Shown piece after piece: positions 8,935 to 18,113 of a DNA stretch of 64,000 bases. How positions within the stretch are numbered: the stretch's first letter is position 1; every line of letters begins with the position of its first letter. The translations under genes were made by a program, and so were the position numbers. This DNA comes from Acinetobacter populi. Its GTDB lineage: Bacteria > Pseudomonadota > Gammaproteobacteria > Pseudomonadales > Moraxellaceae. Location of the stretch: contig NZ_NEXX01000002.1 of NCBI RefSeq assembly GCF_002174125.1, positions 186,001 through 250,000 on the forward strand, written 5' to 3'. The notes under the pieces are model-generated. The model was not told where the DNA came from, did no database searches, and saw only the letters and a list, made by a program, of their open reading frames with translations.

Positions 8935-9768
8935 ATGAAAAAACGTCCTCTCTCAGTACTTATGGCTTTGTTTTTATCGAGTACTGTAAGTTTTGCAGCC
9001 GCACCACAGCCTGATCTTTATAAACAAAGTCTGGGCATCTATAGCTTAAATCATAGCGACCTCAAAGACAGCACCCAAGCCACTTTTGTTAAAAGCTTCG
9101 TTACAGATTATCAGCCATTATTTCAACAACATAGCAAAGTTGATTTACAACAGTATCTAGCATTTGAAAATGCCCGGTTACAATCGATTATTGAGAAACG
9201 TCGTGAAATGTCTTTAAAGCAGGCGCATGTACGTTTTGGTGTGATTAATCAGGATAAAGATGACAAAATCACACTGAAGGAGTTTCAGGAAACTGGTTTA
9301 AAAACTTTCAATGGATTTGATAAAAATCAGGATGGGATTATCAATGCCGAAGACCAGAAACTTGCACCTGTTGCCCAAGGAACGCATGATGGTTTACGCA
9401 TTACTACACCTTTGGCTATGCCAATGGCAAATAGTATTGTCGAATTTATTCAAATGTATGGTGGTGATAAAGGTTTTGTGACTTTGGGTGATTATCTAAA
9501 AGAACGCGATCAGCAATATTTCCATACCGATGCAAACCACGATCTGACTTTATCTGAACAGGAATATGTCACAGAGTTCATGCAACGCTATGATGAAAAT
9601 CTGCAAAAAGCAAAAGCAGAATATCAAACTATTTTCGCCGAACAATTCAAGGCCATTGCAAATAATAAAGCAACCATCAGCAATAAAGATGTAGATGCCT
9701 ATGCAAAACTATTGTTCAAGCATTTTGATGCCAATAAAAATGGTCGTCTTGAGGCAAATGAGCTGTAA
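8935..9768 (+). CDS. secreted EF-hand calcium-binding-type protein
   Basis: A 277-residue protein with a signal peptide (about 1-22, ending SFAAA). It has four EF-hand-like 12-residue loops: NQDKDDKITLKE, DKNQDGIINAED, DANHDLTLSEQE and DANKNGRLEANE. Each keeps acidic or amide ligands at positions 1, 3, 5 and an acid at 12. It probably resides in the periplasm. It lies 31 nt after the Fur-boxed TonB receptor and is followed by a terminator, so it is probably the second gene of that operon. Calcium is the usual EF-hand ligand, but the company of an outer-membrane importer leaves room for another metal. No function is known to me. Confidence 0.82.
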   Translation: MKKRPLSVLMALFLSSTVSFAAAPQPDLYKQSLGIYSLNHSDLKDSTQATFVKSFVTDYQPLFQQHSKVDLQQYLAFENARLQSIIEKRREMSLKQAHVRFGVINQDKDDKITLKEFQETGLKTFNGFDKNQDGIINAEDQKLAPVAQGTHDGLRITTPLAMPMANSIVEFIQMYGGDKGFVTLGDYLKERDQQYFHTDANHDLTLSEQEYVTEFMQRYDENLQKAKAEYQTIFAEQFKAIANNKATISNKDVDAYAKLLFKHFDANKNGRLEANEL

Positions 9769-9807
9769 ATCTAGTTCTGGTCAATTTTAAATTTTTCCCA
9801 CGAACAT

Positions 9808-9839
9808 ACTGCCCTGAAATCATTTTGGGGTAGTTTTTT
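9808..9839 (+). terminator. intrinsic terminator after the receptor/EF-hand operon
   Basis: Stem ACTGCCC (9808-9814) pairs with GGGTAGT (9828-9834, one G-T pair) and runs into six T residues. Confidence 0.65.
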
Positions 9840-10020
9840 GCATTTTTTAGACGATATCATCACTCAATACTTTGAAATAACTAAAAAATAATAAGACTAA
9901 ATTTTCACCCATATAAGTCATATTACGTATTATCAAAATAATAGAAAAATGAGAGTTTAACTGCATAGGTAAATAACGCACCTTATTTCAAAAGTGTAGA
10001 CCAAAAACAGGAGAATTCTC

Positions 10021-11031
10021 ATGGCGAGTACCGGAAGTGTAAGTGCTTCAGAAGAAGCCCTACTTGTTGCAGCAATCCAATATCCAGTACCTGTGATCAA
10101 GGGACCTGAAGATATACAAGTGCAAGTTGACAGGATTTGTACAGCACTGGCCAATACCAAGGCAGGCTATCCAGATCTCGACTTAATTGTATTTCCAGAA
10201 TATTCAACTCAGGGCCTAAATACGGCAATCTGGACCTATGATGAAATGCTATTAACCATCGAAAGCCCGGAAATTCAGCAATTCAAAGATGCCTGTAAGA
10301 AAAATGATGTATGGGCAGTATTTTCCTTGATGGAAAAAAATGAAGATCCGAGCAAAGCCCCTTATAACACAGCCATTATTGTCAATAATCTGGGGGAAAT
10401 TGCATTACATTACCGCAAATTACAGCCATGGGTACCGATTGAACCGTGGTCTCCTGGCAATTACGGCATGCCGGTATGTGATGGACCAAAAGGTTCAAAA
10501 CTAGCGGTATGTATCTGTCATGACGGCATGTTCCCGGAATTGGCCCGTGAAGCAGCATATAAAGGATGTAATGTCTATATTCGGATTTCCGGCTATTCTA
10601 CACAAGTCAACGATCAATGGATCTGGACCAATAGAACCAATGCTTGGCAAAACCTAATGTACACTGTCTCTGTCAATCTCGCAGGTTATGACAATGTATT
10701 CTATTACTTCGGTGAAGGTACCATTTGCAATTATGATGGTAATGTCATTCAGCAAGGTCATCGTAACCCTTGGGAAATTGTGACCGCAGAACTTTTCCCA
10801 CGTTTGGTGGATCAGGCGCGTGAGAACTGGGCACTTGAAAATAATATTTTCAATCTGGGTTGCCGTGCTTATGTCGGAAAACCTGGCGGTGAAACAGCCA
10901 ACTACCTGACTTGGGTGGAAGATTTGGCCAAAGGACAGTATAAATTGCCTTGGGATGACAAAATCAAAATTCGTGATGGCTGGAAATATTATCCGGATGG
11001 CGTAAAACTTGGACCTATGCCGAAAAAATAA
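10021..11031 (+). CDS. amiF: formamidase
   Basis: A 336-residue cytosolic nitrilase-superfamily amidase that hydrolyses formamide to formate and ammonia. The catalytic triad falls at the same residue numbers as in Helicobacter pylori AmiF: Glu60 in FPEYSTQG, Lys133 in YRKLQPW and Cys166 in CICHDGM. Long stretches such as [20 protein letters not shown] and [20 protein letters not shown] follow the AmiF/AmiE pattern, and the N-terminus and shorter length favour AmiF over aliphatic amidase AmiE. GGAG lies 7 nt before the ATG. No dedicated amide transporter or regulator adjoins it. A terminator follows. Confidence 0.92.
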   Translation: MASTGSVSASEEALLVAAIQYPVPVIKGPEDIQVQVDRICTALANTKAGYPDLDLIVFPEYSTQGLNTAIWTYDEMLLTIESPEIQQFKDACKKNDVWAVFSLMEKNEDPSKAPYNTAIIVNNLGEIALHYRKLQPWVPIEPWSPGNYGMPVCDGPKGSKLAVCICHDGMFPELAREAAYKGCNVYIRISGYSTQVNDQWIWTNRTNAWQNLMYTVSVNLAGYDNVFYYFGEGTICNYDGNVIQQGHRNPWEIVTAELFPRLVDQARENWALENNIFNLGCRAYVGKPGGETANYLTWVEDLAKGQYKLPWDDKIKIRDGWKYYPDGVKLGPMPKK

Positions 11032-11062
11032 TTTTTAGCATAGCGCTACGACAAAACAAATC

Positions 11063-11110
11063 CCTCTCTGTATCGCATCAGAAATGATGTTGGATGAGAG
11101 GTTTTTGTTT
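11063..11110 (+). terminator. terminator of amiF
   Basis: Nested inverted repeats: CCTCT (11063-11067) with AGAGG (11097-11101), and inner CATCA with TGATG. A T-rich run GTTTTTGTTTT follows. Confidence 0.55.
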
Positions 11111-11256
11111 TAAAATCAATATTAATGGATTAACGACTCGCCATGTTATTTTGTTCAATTAATAATACATAAGCTGATCTAAGATTTCCTAAAACCAAAT
11201 ACATCCAATAATCTAGGTTTATTCATCACAATCTAATCATGACCTCAACTTCGCAG

Positions 11257-11613
11257 TTAAAACCCAACATTCAATAAAATTAATGCAAGCAACGCAGGTA
11301 CAGCCTGAATAAAAATAATTTTCCGATTTGCTGTTACACCGCCATATACACCGGCGATAAATACACATGCTAAAAAGAAGTTCGCCACCGAAAAAGAAAG
11401 AATCGGTCCAGCAACTAATGACCAGAACAATCCAGCAGCCAAAAAGCCATTGTATAAACCCATATTTTGAGCCAATGTTTTGCTTGCTTTCGCCTGTTCA
11501 GCACTATGACCAAAAGCTTTTCGGCCAGCGGGTTTATCCCATAGGAACATTTCCAGAATCAGAATATAAATATGAAGTAAGGCAATGATCAATATCAGTA
11601 TTTTTGCAAACAT
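11257..11613 (-). CDS. DUF1304 family small membrane protein
   Basis: A 118-residue protein with four predicted membrane helices. The family pattern is visible: HIYILILEMFLW near the first helix, then GLYNGFLAAGLFWSL, and a C-terminal helix ending LLALILLNVGF. The ATG at 11613 is preceded by AAAGGAC at good spacing. The longer frame to 11637 lacks this. DUF1304 proteins are uncharacterised inner-membrane proteins. It is a single gene facing amiF convergently. Confidence 0.82.
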   Translation of the reverse strand: MFAKILILIIALLHIYILILEMFLWDKPAGRKAFGHSAEQAKASKTLAQNMGLYNGFLAAGLFWSLVAGPILSFSVANFFLACVFIAGVYGGVTANRKIIFIQAVPALLALILLNVGF

Positions 11614-11736
11614 TTTATGTCCTTTTGATGTGTGCATTCAAATTAATAGATATATTTTTTGCAACATTATTCTGTACAAGTCACTACTTTAACAAGATGC
11701 AATAATAACGCAAGTGGCCATAGTATAGACCGCATT

Positions 11737-12099
11737 TTAATCGCTTGAACCACCACCATCACCACCTCCGCTATCTCCACCACCATCGGAACCGGAAGAA
11801 TCGGAAAATGATGTACTATCCCATGAACTAGAAGCACCACTGCCACCAAATGCGCCACCCTCACCTGAATGACGAGTATTAGAATCACTTTGCTCAAATG
11901 TATTGATATAGGGACTTGAAGATACAATATCCTGAAAAGATTGACGTTTGGCATCCTGCACGGATTGATGCTCACGATCCCGAACAGATTGTTGTCGCAA
12001 TCTTTGCAATCTGGCTTTTCTCTGCTGTCTGCGAGAAGATTTCAACCAGCCAAAATATATAATGGCGAGGACAATCATTATACAAACAATATAAGTCAT
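11737..12099 (-). CDS. small membrane-anchored protein with Gly/Ser/Asp-rich tail
   Basis: About 120 residues. One N-terminal membrane helix (YIVCIMIVLAIIYFGWL) is followed by a basic, Arg/Gln-rich segment (about 25-60, possibly coiled). A low-complexity acidic C-terminus comes next, made of repeated GGG, SGSDG and DGGG units and ending GGSSD. Three successive ATGs lie at 12105, 12102 and 12099. AAGGA abuts the first, so the third is best spaced. The tail resembles the Gly/Ser-rich ends of some TPM-type and envelope proteins, but I cannot assign a family. An overlapping frame at 11667-11975 is a shadow. Confidence 0.65.
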   Translation of the reverse strand: MTYIVCIMIVLAIIYFGWLKSSRRQQRKARLQRLRQQSVRDREHQSVQDAKRQSFQDIVSSSPYINTFEQSDSNTRHSGEGGAFGGSGASSSWDSTSFSDSSGSDGGGDSGGGDGGGSSD

Positions 12100-12308
12100 C
12101 ATCATTCCTTGTCAATTGAACACAATCATGAGAATTTATATATGAGTTTTTTAAGCAGCCGAGTCATCACTCTTGCCCGATAAAATTATAATAGTAAGTT
12201 CTGTTAAAAACCACTTCACCTTTTTCCAATCGCAATTGCAAATATTAACGGGTTGATTTAAATCATTATCATATACTCATCACTGGTTATATATAACAAC
12301 TGCATCCC

Positions 12309-12668
12309 ATGACAATTTCCAAACTCTTATTCATCATATTTGCGCTATGGTTTACATTGTTTCTTGCCTATTTTTGGTGGAAAGTGGCACTAAAAGGATG
12401 GGTTTATAAATTTTTCCTGTATAGAAGAGGTATCGTTACCACAGCAGAAATTACCTATTTCCTGGATTCACTGATCAAAGTTCAATATCGCGCAATGTTC
12501 TATGTAAAGCTGAAATTTCACACGGCTACACAGGAAGTAAATACGGATAATATTAAAATTTTTCTAAGCAAAAATGAAATTCATCGATATTGTGTAGGTC
12601 AAAAGGTTAAAATCAAATACGATCCTAAAAACTTAAAAAACATTTCAATTATAGGTGTAATTACCTAG
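12309..12668 (+). CDS. small membrane protein, DUF3592-like
   Basis: A 119-residue protein. One N-terminal membrane helix (LLFIIFALWFTLFLAYFWW) is followed by a cytoplasmic or periplasmic beta-rich segment, with FYVKLKFHT and a near-C-terminal GQKVKIKYDPKNLKN. The closing V-x-I-x-Y-D-P pattern is common in DUF3592-type proteins. No function is known. It is preceded by AT-rich DNA without a clear ribosome site. Confidence 0.55.
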   Translation: MTISKLLFIIFALWFTLFLAYFWWKVALKGWVYKFFLYRRGIVTTAEITYFLDSLIKVQYRAMFYVKLKFHTATQEVNTDNIKIFLSKNEIHRYCVGQKVKIKYDPKNLKNISIIGVIT

Positions 12669-12752
12669 ATTTTAAGTGATATAAATTAAAGAACTGAATT
12701 TGTGCTCTGTTATTTAGAGTTCATATTCTAATGTCTTTAATAGACTGCCCTA

Positions 12753-13133
12753 TTAATTCAGCAATAATTTTTGGCGATTTCTTTTGAAATAAAGATATGA
12801 ACCTAATTCTAATGCGATAAAATAACTCATATTTCTTAAAATATCGACAATAAAACCAGACTGTCCAAAAATTAAATCTGTAGAAAACAAAAAAATGATT
12901 AAGGCTAAATGTAAAAAGAGATGTTGTTTAACCTTATTCTCTGGCGCACTTTTAGCATTTATATAACCAATGCCCATTATTCCTAAAAATATTACAATAA
13001 CACCGATAATCGTTCCAATATGCTCCAATTGCTGTTGTGTAGGGTCAAAAATAACATAGTTAACAATCGTTGCTAAAATGCAAAGGCCAAGAAATGAGGT
13101 TATTGTATTCTTGATGTAGTAATTCAAATTCAC
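12753..13133 (-). CDS. hypothetical four-helix membrane protein
   Basis: A 126-residue hydrophobic protein with four predicted membrane segments and a short basic C-terminus (YFKRNRQKLLLN). The start appears to be GTG at 13133. I recognise no family. It sits alone between the small DUF3592-like gene and pepN. Confidence 0.5.
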   Translation of the reverse strand: MNLNYYIKNTITSFLGLCILATIVNYVIFDPTQQQLEHIGTIIGVIVIFLGIMGIGYINAKSAPENKVKQHLFLHLALIIFLFSTDLIFGQSGFIVDILRNMSYFIALELGSYLYFKRNRQKLLLN

Positions 13134-13195
13134 TTTTGAACTTCTTATAAAATTTCAATTAAATCAGAATAATACTCAAATATGGAATCTAAAAC

Positions 13196-13227
13196 AAATA
13201 AAAAGCCCACATTTTCATGCAGGCTTT
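13196..13227 (-). terminator. terminator of pepN
   Basis: On the minus strand AAAGCCTGCAT pairs with ATGTGGGCTTT (one G-T and one mismatch) around a 4-base loop, followed by TTATTTG, 15 nt after the pepN stop. Confidence 0.6.
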
Positions 13228-13241
13228 AAAATTTTTTGCAA

Positions 13242-15851
13242 TTATACGCTTAGCATTCTGTTAATGGTTTCCACAACATTTTTAGATGTCACTTGTGCCT
13301 GTAAATCCAAAAGACGTGCTTTTACTTCGGTACGTTGTGGTTCTGCCAAGGTGTACCAACGTGACAAAGCCTGAATCATACGGGAACCCACAATCGGATT
13401 TTTGCCATCCATCAGTTTGGTTAAATGTACAAAATGATTAACCCCAACTTCACCCCATAAATTTACAGGACGAGAGGATAAGCCACCTGTCACCGCACGA
13501 ATACGGTTTGGCGTACCCAAATCATAATCTGGATGAGAGGTCAGACCTTCAATCAAGGCTTGATCTGCATGGGGATGCGCTGCCTGAATCATAAACCATT
13601 GGTCAATGGCCAAGGCTTCATCTTTAAAGCGATCATAAAAATCCTGTAAAACCTGTTGTGCTTGTGGTGCATCATTCCAGACCAATACACGTAATGCACC
13701 CAAACGCTCAGTCATATTCAGGGTATTGTGATATTGTGCATCAGCCAGATCAAATACCTGTGTATCCCCAACCCGTGCAAGCATGCTTAGGGCGATATTA
13801 CGTAGTGAACGCACACCCATCGCCTGACTAAAATCAGATTGGGCATCTGGATCAAGGGTTTGATAACTATTTTTCCAGAAATCGCCCAAATGTTTTGCCA
13901 CAGCATTCAGTACAGCTTCACGTTTTTCTTCAATTGCTACCGGACGATAGTCCACATCAATACGACTGGCTAAATAGCTTTCACTAGGAACATCCAGTAA
14001 TCGTGATGCCAGCAAAGGATCAGTATTGACCAATTCCACTACAGTTTTTTGAATTGCGTGAAGATAGATATCAACCGGGTGATCTTGCAATAACACCCGT
14101 TCCAGCAAAGTTTGTGTTGCCTGCCACTGGTTAAAACCATTACTTTCATGTTGTAACAAAAAGGCAAGTTCTTCATCACTATAGGCAAAGTTTAAATTAA
14201 CTGGTGCAGAGAAATTACGTAGCAGTGACAATACTGGTTTACGACTCACATGCTTAAAGGTGATGCTTGCACTGTCCTGTTCAAACAGATAAACACCATC
14301 TTTAACCTGATTCTGGAACAGATCCTCACACTCTAATGTCAATTGTTCGCCAGTCTCTGCATCAAACAATGCCAATGCCACAGGGATCGGCACGGCTTTT
14401 AAATCAGGATATTTGGCATGTGGCTTTACACTTTGTTTTAACTGTAAGGTATAGGTTTGTGCAGCAACATCATAATCCGCCTGAACATCCAGCACAGGTG
14501 TACCCGGCTGGTTATACCATGTTAAAAATGCAGATAAATCCACGCCTGAACCCGCACTTAAAGCCGCGACCCAATCTTCTACAGTCACCGCTTGCCCATC
14601 ATGACGACGGAAATATTCATCAGTCCCTTGACGGAATTTTTCTTTACCCAGTAAAGTTGCCATCATGCGGGAAATTTCTGCCCCTTTTTCATAGACAGTT
14701 GCAGTATAAAAGTTATTAATTTCCACAAAATGATCTGGTCGTGCCGGATGCGAAAGTGGACCTGCATCTTCTGGGAATTGATGTGATTTTAATACCGCAA
14801 CATCGTCAATACGCTGTACCGCAGCCGATTGTAAATCTTCTGAAAATGATTGATCACGGAATACGGTTAAACCTTCTTTCAAACAAAGTTGAAACCAGTC
14901 ACGACAAGTGATGCGGTTTCCAGTCCAGTTATGGAAATATTCATGGGCAATTACCGACTGTACCCGCATGATGGCTGCATCTGTGGTCACTTCCGGATCG
15001 GCAAGCACACAAGAGGTATTAAAAATATTTAAACCTTTATTTTCCATCGCCCCCATATTAAAGGCACTGGTGGCCACGATCATATAATTATCAAGATCAT
15101 AAGGACGGCCATAATGCTCTTCGTCCCATTTCATGGAATCTTTTAAGGCCTGCATGGCAATCTGACATTTTTCAATATCTTTGGCTTCAGCATAAATCTC
15201 AAGTGCCACTTCTCGCCCTTCAATGGTGGTATAGCGATCTCTTAAAACTTCCAGATCACCAATCACACAGGCAAATAAATAACTTGGTTTTTTGGTCGGA
15301 TCCTGCCACAACGCATAATGACGTCCCTCACCTGCTTCACCAGTTTCCAGTAAGTTACCATTGGCTAGTAGCACCGGAAATTTTTTATCGGCTTCAACCC
15401 GTGTTGTAAACACCGATAACACATCTGGACGATCAGGATAAAAAGTGATTTTTCGGAAACCTTCCGGCTCATTCTGTGTAACAAATAAATCCTTGCCCGC
15501 CAGATATAAACCTTCTAACTGGGTATTACTTTCTGGATGAATGATGACTTCTATTTCTATAACCGCATGATCAGGTGCATTTTTGACGAGCAGTTGTTCA
15601 CTGTCTAATTGGTATTGCTCTTCACTTAAAGGCTGTCCATTGACACGAATCGATTTTAATTCCAGATCTCGCCCCAACAGGATCAAATCACCTGCATGCT
15701 GCCGTTGTACTTCAAGTTTACTACTGACGATCGTGTGATCATCAAACACACGAATATCCAGTGCAATACTGTCCACTGCAAAAGCAGGCGGTGTGTAATC
15801 TTTTAAGTATACAGTTTCGGGTACACTTGGCGCATTGACAGCAATATTCAT
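13242..15851 (-). CDS. pepN: aminopeptidase N
   Basis: An M1-family zinc metallopeptidase of 869-871 residues, the usual PepN length. The exopeptidase motif GAMENKG and the zinc site HEYFHNWTGNR (with downstream Glu in KEGLTVF) are intact in the second domain at about residues 260-325. A beta domain and the long alpha-helical C-terminal superhelix follow. It releases N-terminal residues from peptides in the cytoplasm. Three consecutive ATGs (15857, 15854, 15851) follow AAGGA directly, and the third has the best spacing. It is a single gene. Confidence 0.96.
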   Translation of the reverse strand: MNIAVNAPSVPETVYLKDYTPPAFAVDSIALDIRVFDDHTIVSSKLEVQRQHAGDLILLGRDLELKSIRVNGQPLSEEQYQLDSEQLLVKNAPDHAVIEIEVIIHPESNTQLEGLYLAGKDLFVTQNEPEGFRKITFYPDRPDVLSVFTTRVEADKKFPVLLANGNLLETGEAGEGRHYALWQDPTKKPSYLFACVIGDLEVLRDRYTTIEGREVALEIYAEAKDIEKCQIAMQALKDSMKWDEEHYGRPYDLDNYMIVATSAFNMGAMENKGLNIFNTSCVLADPEVTTDAAIMRVQSVIAHEYFHNWTGNRITCRDWFQLCLKEGLTVFRDQSFSEDLQSAAVQRIDDVAVLKSHQFPEDAGPLSHPARPDHFVEINNFYTATVYEKGAEISRMMATLLGKEKFRQGTDEYFRRHDGQAVTVEDWVAALSAGSGVDLSAFLTWYNQPGTPVLDVQADYDVAAQTYTLQLKQSVKPHAKYPDLKAVPIPVALALFDAETGEQLTLECEDLFQNQVKDGVYLFEQDSASITFKHVSRKPVLSLLRNFSAPVNLNFAYSDEELAFLLQHESNGFNQWQATQTLLERVLLQDHPVDIYLHAIQKTVVELVNTDPLLASRLLDVPSESYLASRIDVDYRPVAIEEKREAVLNAVAKHLGDFWKNSYQTLDPDAQSDFSQAMGVRSLRNIALSMLARVGDTQVFDLADAQYHNTLNMTERLGALRVLVWNDAPQAQQVLQDFYDRFKDEALAIDQWFMIQAAHPHADQALIEGLTSHPDYDLGTPNRIRAVTGGLSSRPVNLWGEVGVNHFVHLTKLMDGKNPIVGSRMIQALSRWYTLAEPQRTEVKARLLDLQAQVTSKNVVETINRMLSV

Positions 15852-16051
15852 CATCATTCCTTATTATTTGATAACCCTATTAAGATAGGGTCAAGGATAC
15901 AGCTTTTAAAGGTGAATGTGCATTAAAAGCTGTGAAAGCTTTTACATACTTTGCAATAACATACAAGGCTTATGCCAATCTCACGACAACAATATCCAAA
16001 ATCTTCGCTTTTAAGTTACACTAGTGGGAGAAAAAGGATGAAATCAACCCC

Positions 16052-17227
16052 ATGCCCGAACTAACCCAAATTTATCAGAAACAATTGGATGCTAGCCAGC
16101 TTTGTCCGGTCTGTAAAGCAGCAATGTATTGGGTGGAAGGCGAATTTTATCAGCAGGCGCTTAATTTTCATCAATGCAGCCATTGTGAACACTGTATTTT
16201 TTATGGTGAACAAGCGCAGCAATGCCATTGTGATGCCTGCTTAAAAAGCCGAAAAAAACAGATTCAGCAAACCCGTTTTAGTGAACGCAAGGAAGAATGG
16301 CAAAAAAAACGTGAACAACAGGATAATGTCGAATTTTTGCTAGACAGTTTAAGCCTGATCGACAAGTTATTTCTGCTTAGTCTGCTTGACGGTATTGTCG
16401 ATGAACAACATCCACATGATGAATTTATTAATTTTGAGCATTATTATCCGCTACAGATTGCACCGAGTTATCAATTATTTAAATTCTTAAAGCAACATTT
16501 TATCAAACATTATTATTTGCTTTCACAGCAACAAGGCAGTGAAAAATATTTTACCAATCTCAGGCTACATGGCTATCGCGAACCAAGTTTACTCAGCATC
16601 ACCCAGCAATTACGTGCATGGTTTTATCAGGATTTTACTCAAGGTGTGCCTTATAAGGACAGTGAAGAAGTTAAGGAAACACTATTGATTCTGCTCTCTC
16701 ATGAGATTTTAAATTTTTGCCAGCATCGTTGCCAGAAATGGCAAATCCAGTTTTATGGTAATCAGCAGTTTATTGATTATTGCAAACAATTATTAAACGA
16801 TCTGGCAGTCACACAGATTTTCTTCCTAGCAGATAAAGCGCTTAACTATTTACACGATAAACAATTACTGGAAGCTTCCAATCAAAATTTTGTCAATACC
16901 AACCGCTTGCGCAAAACCCTGATGCAATATCGTGAACGTGGCGAACAGGAGCACTGGGAAACCTCAAATCTGGCACGCCCTCATGATATGCCGTACAGCC
17001 AAATGAGTTATATTTTTATTGATCGTTTATTAAAATTTGAAGATAAAGCTTTTAAACAACCGATCTGGAAATGCTGGCAGGATATTTTGCCAAGATTACG
17101 TTTCTTTACCGAACGACATTGTATTCACTGTGGCAGTAAAGAACTGGTCATTGAATATAGTACACAGGAATATGTATCGTTTAGTTGTTTAAGATGCAAA
17201 CAACAGGATCATTATTTTATTAAATAA
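16052..17227 (+). CDS. cysteine-rich hypothetical protein with terminal zinc ribbons
   Basis: A 391-residue soluble protein I do not recognise. The N-terminus has CPVC (18-21), then a cluster CSHCEHC and CHCDAC. The C-terminus ends with CIHC and CLRC, so a zinc-ribbon-like knuckle sits at each end of a helical Gln/His-rich middle (about 70-350). The ATG at 16052 overlaps an eight-codon upstream frame at 16038 that has AAAAAGG before it; the two may be translationally coupled. thiM follows after 17 nt, so an operon is likely. Nothing in the protein suggests thiamine chemistry. Confidence 0.65.
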   Translation: MPELTQIYQKQLDASQLCPVCKAAMYWVEGEFYQQALNFHQCSHCEHCIFYGEQAQQCHCDACLKSRKKQIQQTRFSERKEEWQKKREQQDNVEFLLDSLSLIDKLFLLSLLDGIVDEQHPHDEFINFEHYYPLQIAPSYQLFKFLKQHFIKHYYLLSQQQGSEKYFTNLRLHGYREPSLLSITQQLRAWFYQDFTQGVPYKDSEEVKETLLILLSHEILNFCQHRCQKWQIQFYGNQQFIDYCKQLLNDLAVTQIFFLADKALNYLHDKQLLEASNQNFVNTNRLRKTLMQYRERGEQEHWETSNLARPHDMPYSQMSYIFIDRLLKFEDKAFKQPIWKCWQDILPRLRFFTERHCIHCGSKELVIEYSTQEYVSFSCLRCKQQDHYFIK

Positions 17228-17244
17228 CGCAAGAGGCAAAATAA

Positions 17245-18087
17245 ATGTATAACAAGACCGATATCATTCAACAGATACAGGATTTATGGCAAAAACTACA
17301 AGATCAACAGCCACTGGTACATTGTATTACCAATAGTGTGGCCAGTAACTTTGCTGCCAATGTGCTGCTTGCGATTGGTGCCTCACCTGCCATGATTGAT
17401 AATCCCTTTGAAGCAGAACAATTTGCACAGATTGCAGGTGCATTAAGCATTAATACCGGCACACCAACTACTGAACAAACTCAAGCCATGTTTAAAGCAG
17501 TCAAAGGTGCAAATACCGCAGGCACTCCTTGGATACTTGATCCTGTGGGATATGGCGCTATTTTAAACTGGCGTAGTGAAACAGTTGATGATTTACTCAC
17601 CTTTCAGCCACATATTATTCGTGGTAATGCTTCGGAAATTGCAGCATTGGCAGGAAATCAAAGTTCAGCCAAAGGTGTTGACAGCACATTACAATCCGAT
17701 CAGGTACTGCAACATGCACAATCCTTATTAAATAGCAGTCCTTGTATTGCGATTTCGGGAGCGACGGATTATATCCTAAGCCAAGAATTTGGCATCATTG
17801 CCATTACAGGCGGGAGTGTGTTACAGCCCAAAGTGACTGCCATGGGCTGCGCTCTGGGTGCGGTATGTGCAGCCTATCATGCGGTGAGTCAATCCAGTGC
17901 CTTGGCTGCCATCGCTGCACATTGTCATTTTGCGCTGGCGGCCCAAAATGCTGCTGAACAAACACACGGGATTGGTTCTTTTCAGGTGGCTTTTTTAGAT
18001 GCCTTAGATCAACTTAGACCTGAAGATTTTAACCATATTGATCTAAAGCACATTGATCTAAAGCATAACCAGTTAAATTCATTCTGA
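17245..18087 (+). CDS. thiM: hydroxyethylthiazole kinase
   Basis: A 280-residue ribokinase-fold kinase that phosphorylates 4-methyl-5-(2-hydroxyethyl)thiazole in thiamine salvage. Landmarks are PLVHCITNSVASNFAAN, ALSINTGT, WILDPVGYGA, and the catalytic-site segment with TAMGCALGA near residue 200. AGAGG precedes the ATG by 8 nt. No TPP riboswitch is visible upstream and no other thi gene adjoins. The C-terminus carries an exact tandem 5-residue duplication (HIDLK twice) from a 15-bp direct repeat at 18037-18066, which looks like recent slippage. Confidence 0.94.
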   Translation: MYNKTDIIQQIQDLWQKLQDQQPLVHCITNSVASNFAANVLLAIGASPAMIDNPFEAEQFAQIAGALSINTGTPTTEQTQAMFKAVKGANTAGTPWILDPVGYGAILNWRSETVDDLLTFQPHIIRGNASEIAALAGNQSSAKGVDSTLQSDQVLQHAQSLLNSSPCIAISGATDYILSQEFGIIAITGGSVLQPKVTAMGCALGAVCAAYHAVSQSSALAAIAAHCHFALAAQNAAEQTHGIGSFQVAFLDALDQLRPEDFNHIDLKHIDLKHNQLNSF

Positions 18088-18113
18088 TTGTGATCAATAA
18101 CTTGTAAGATGCG

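Noticed and set aside
11667..11975. 102-codon minus-strand frame overlapping the Gly/Ser-rich protein
   Set aside because: Repetitive codons of the true gene read in another frame; valine/leucine-rich product without start signal or family features.
12255..12285. Fur-like AATCATTATCATA upstream of the small DUF3592-like gene
   Set aside because: Only about half of a Fur site; AT-rich chance match and no iron-related gene downstream.
17200..17245. TPP riboswitch upstream of thiM
   Set aside because: Only 17 nt separate thiM from the preceding gene, with no room for the aptamer and no conserved THI-box sequence.
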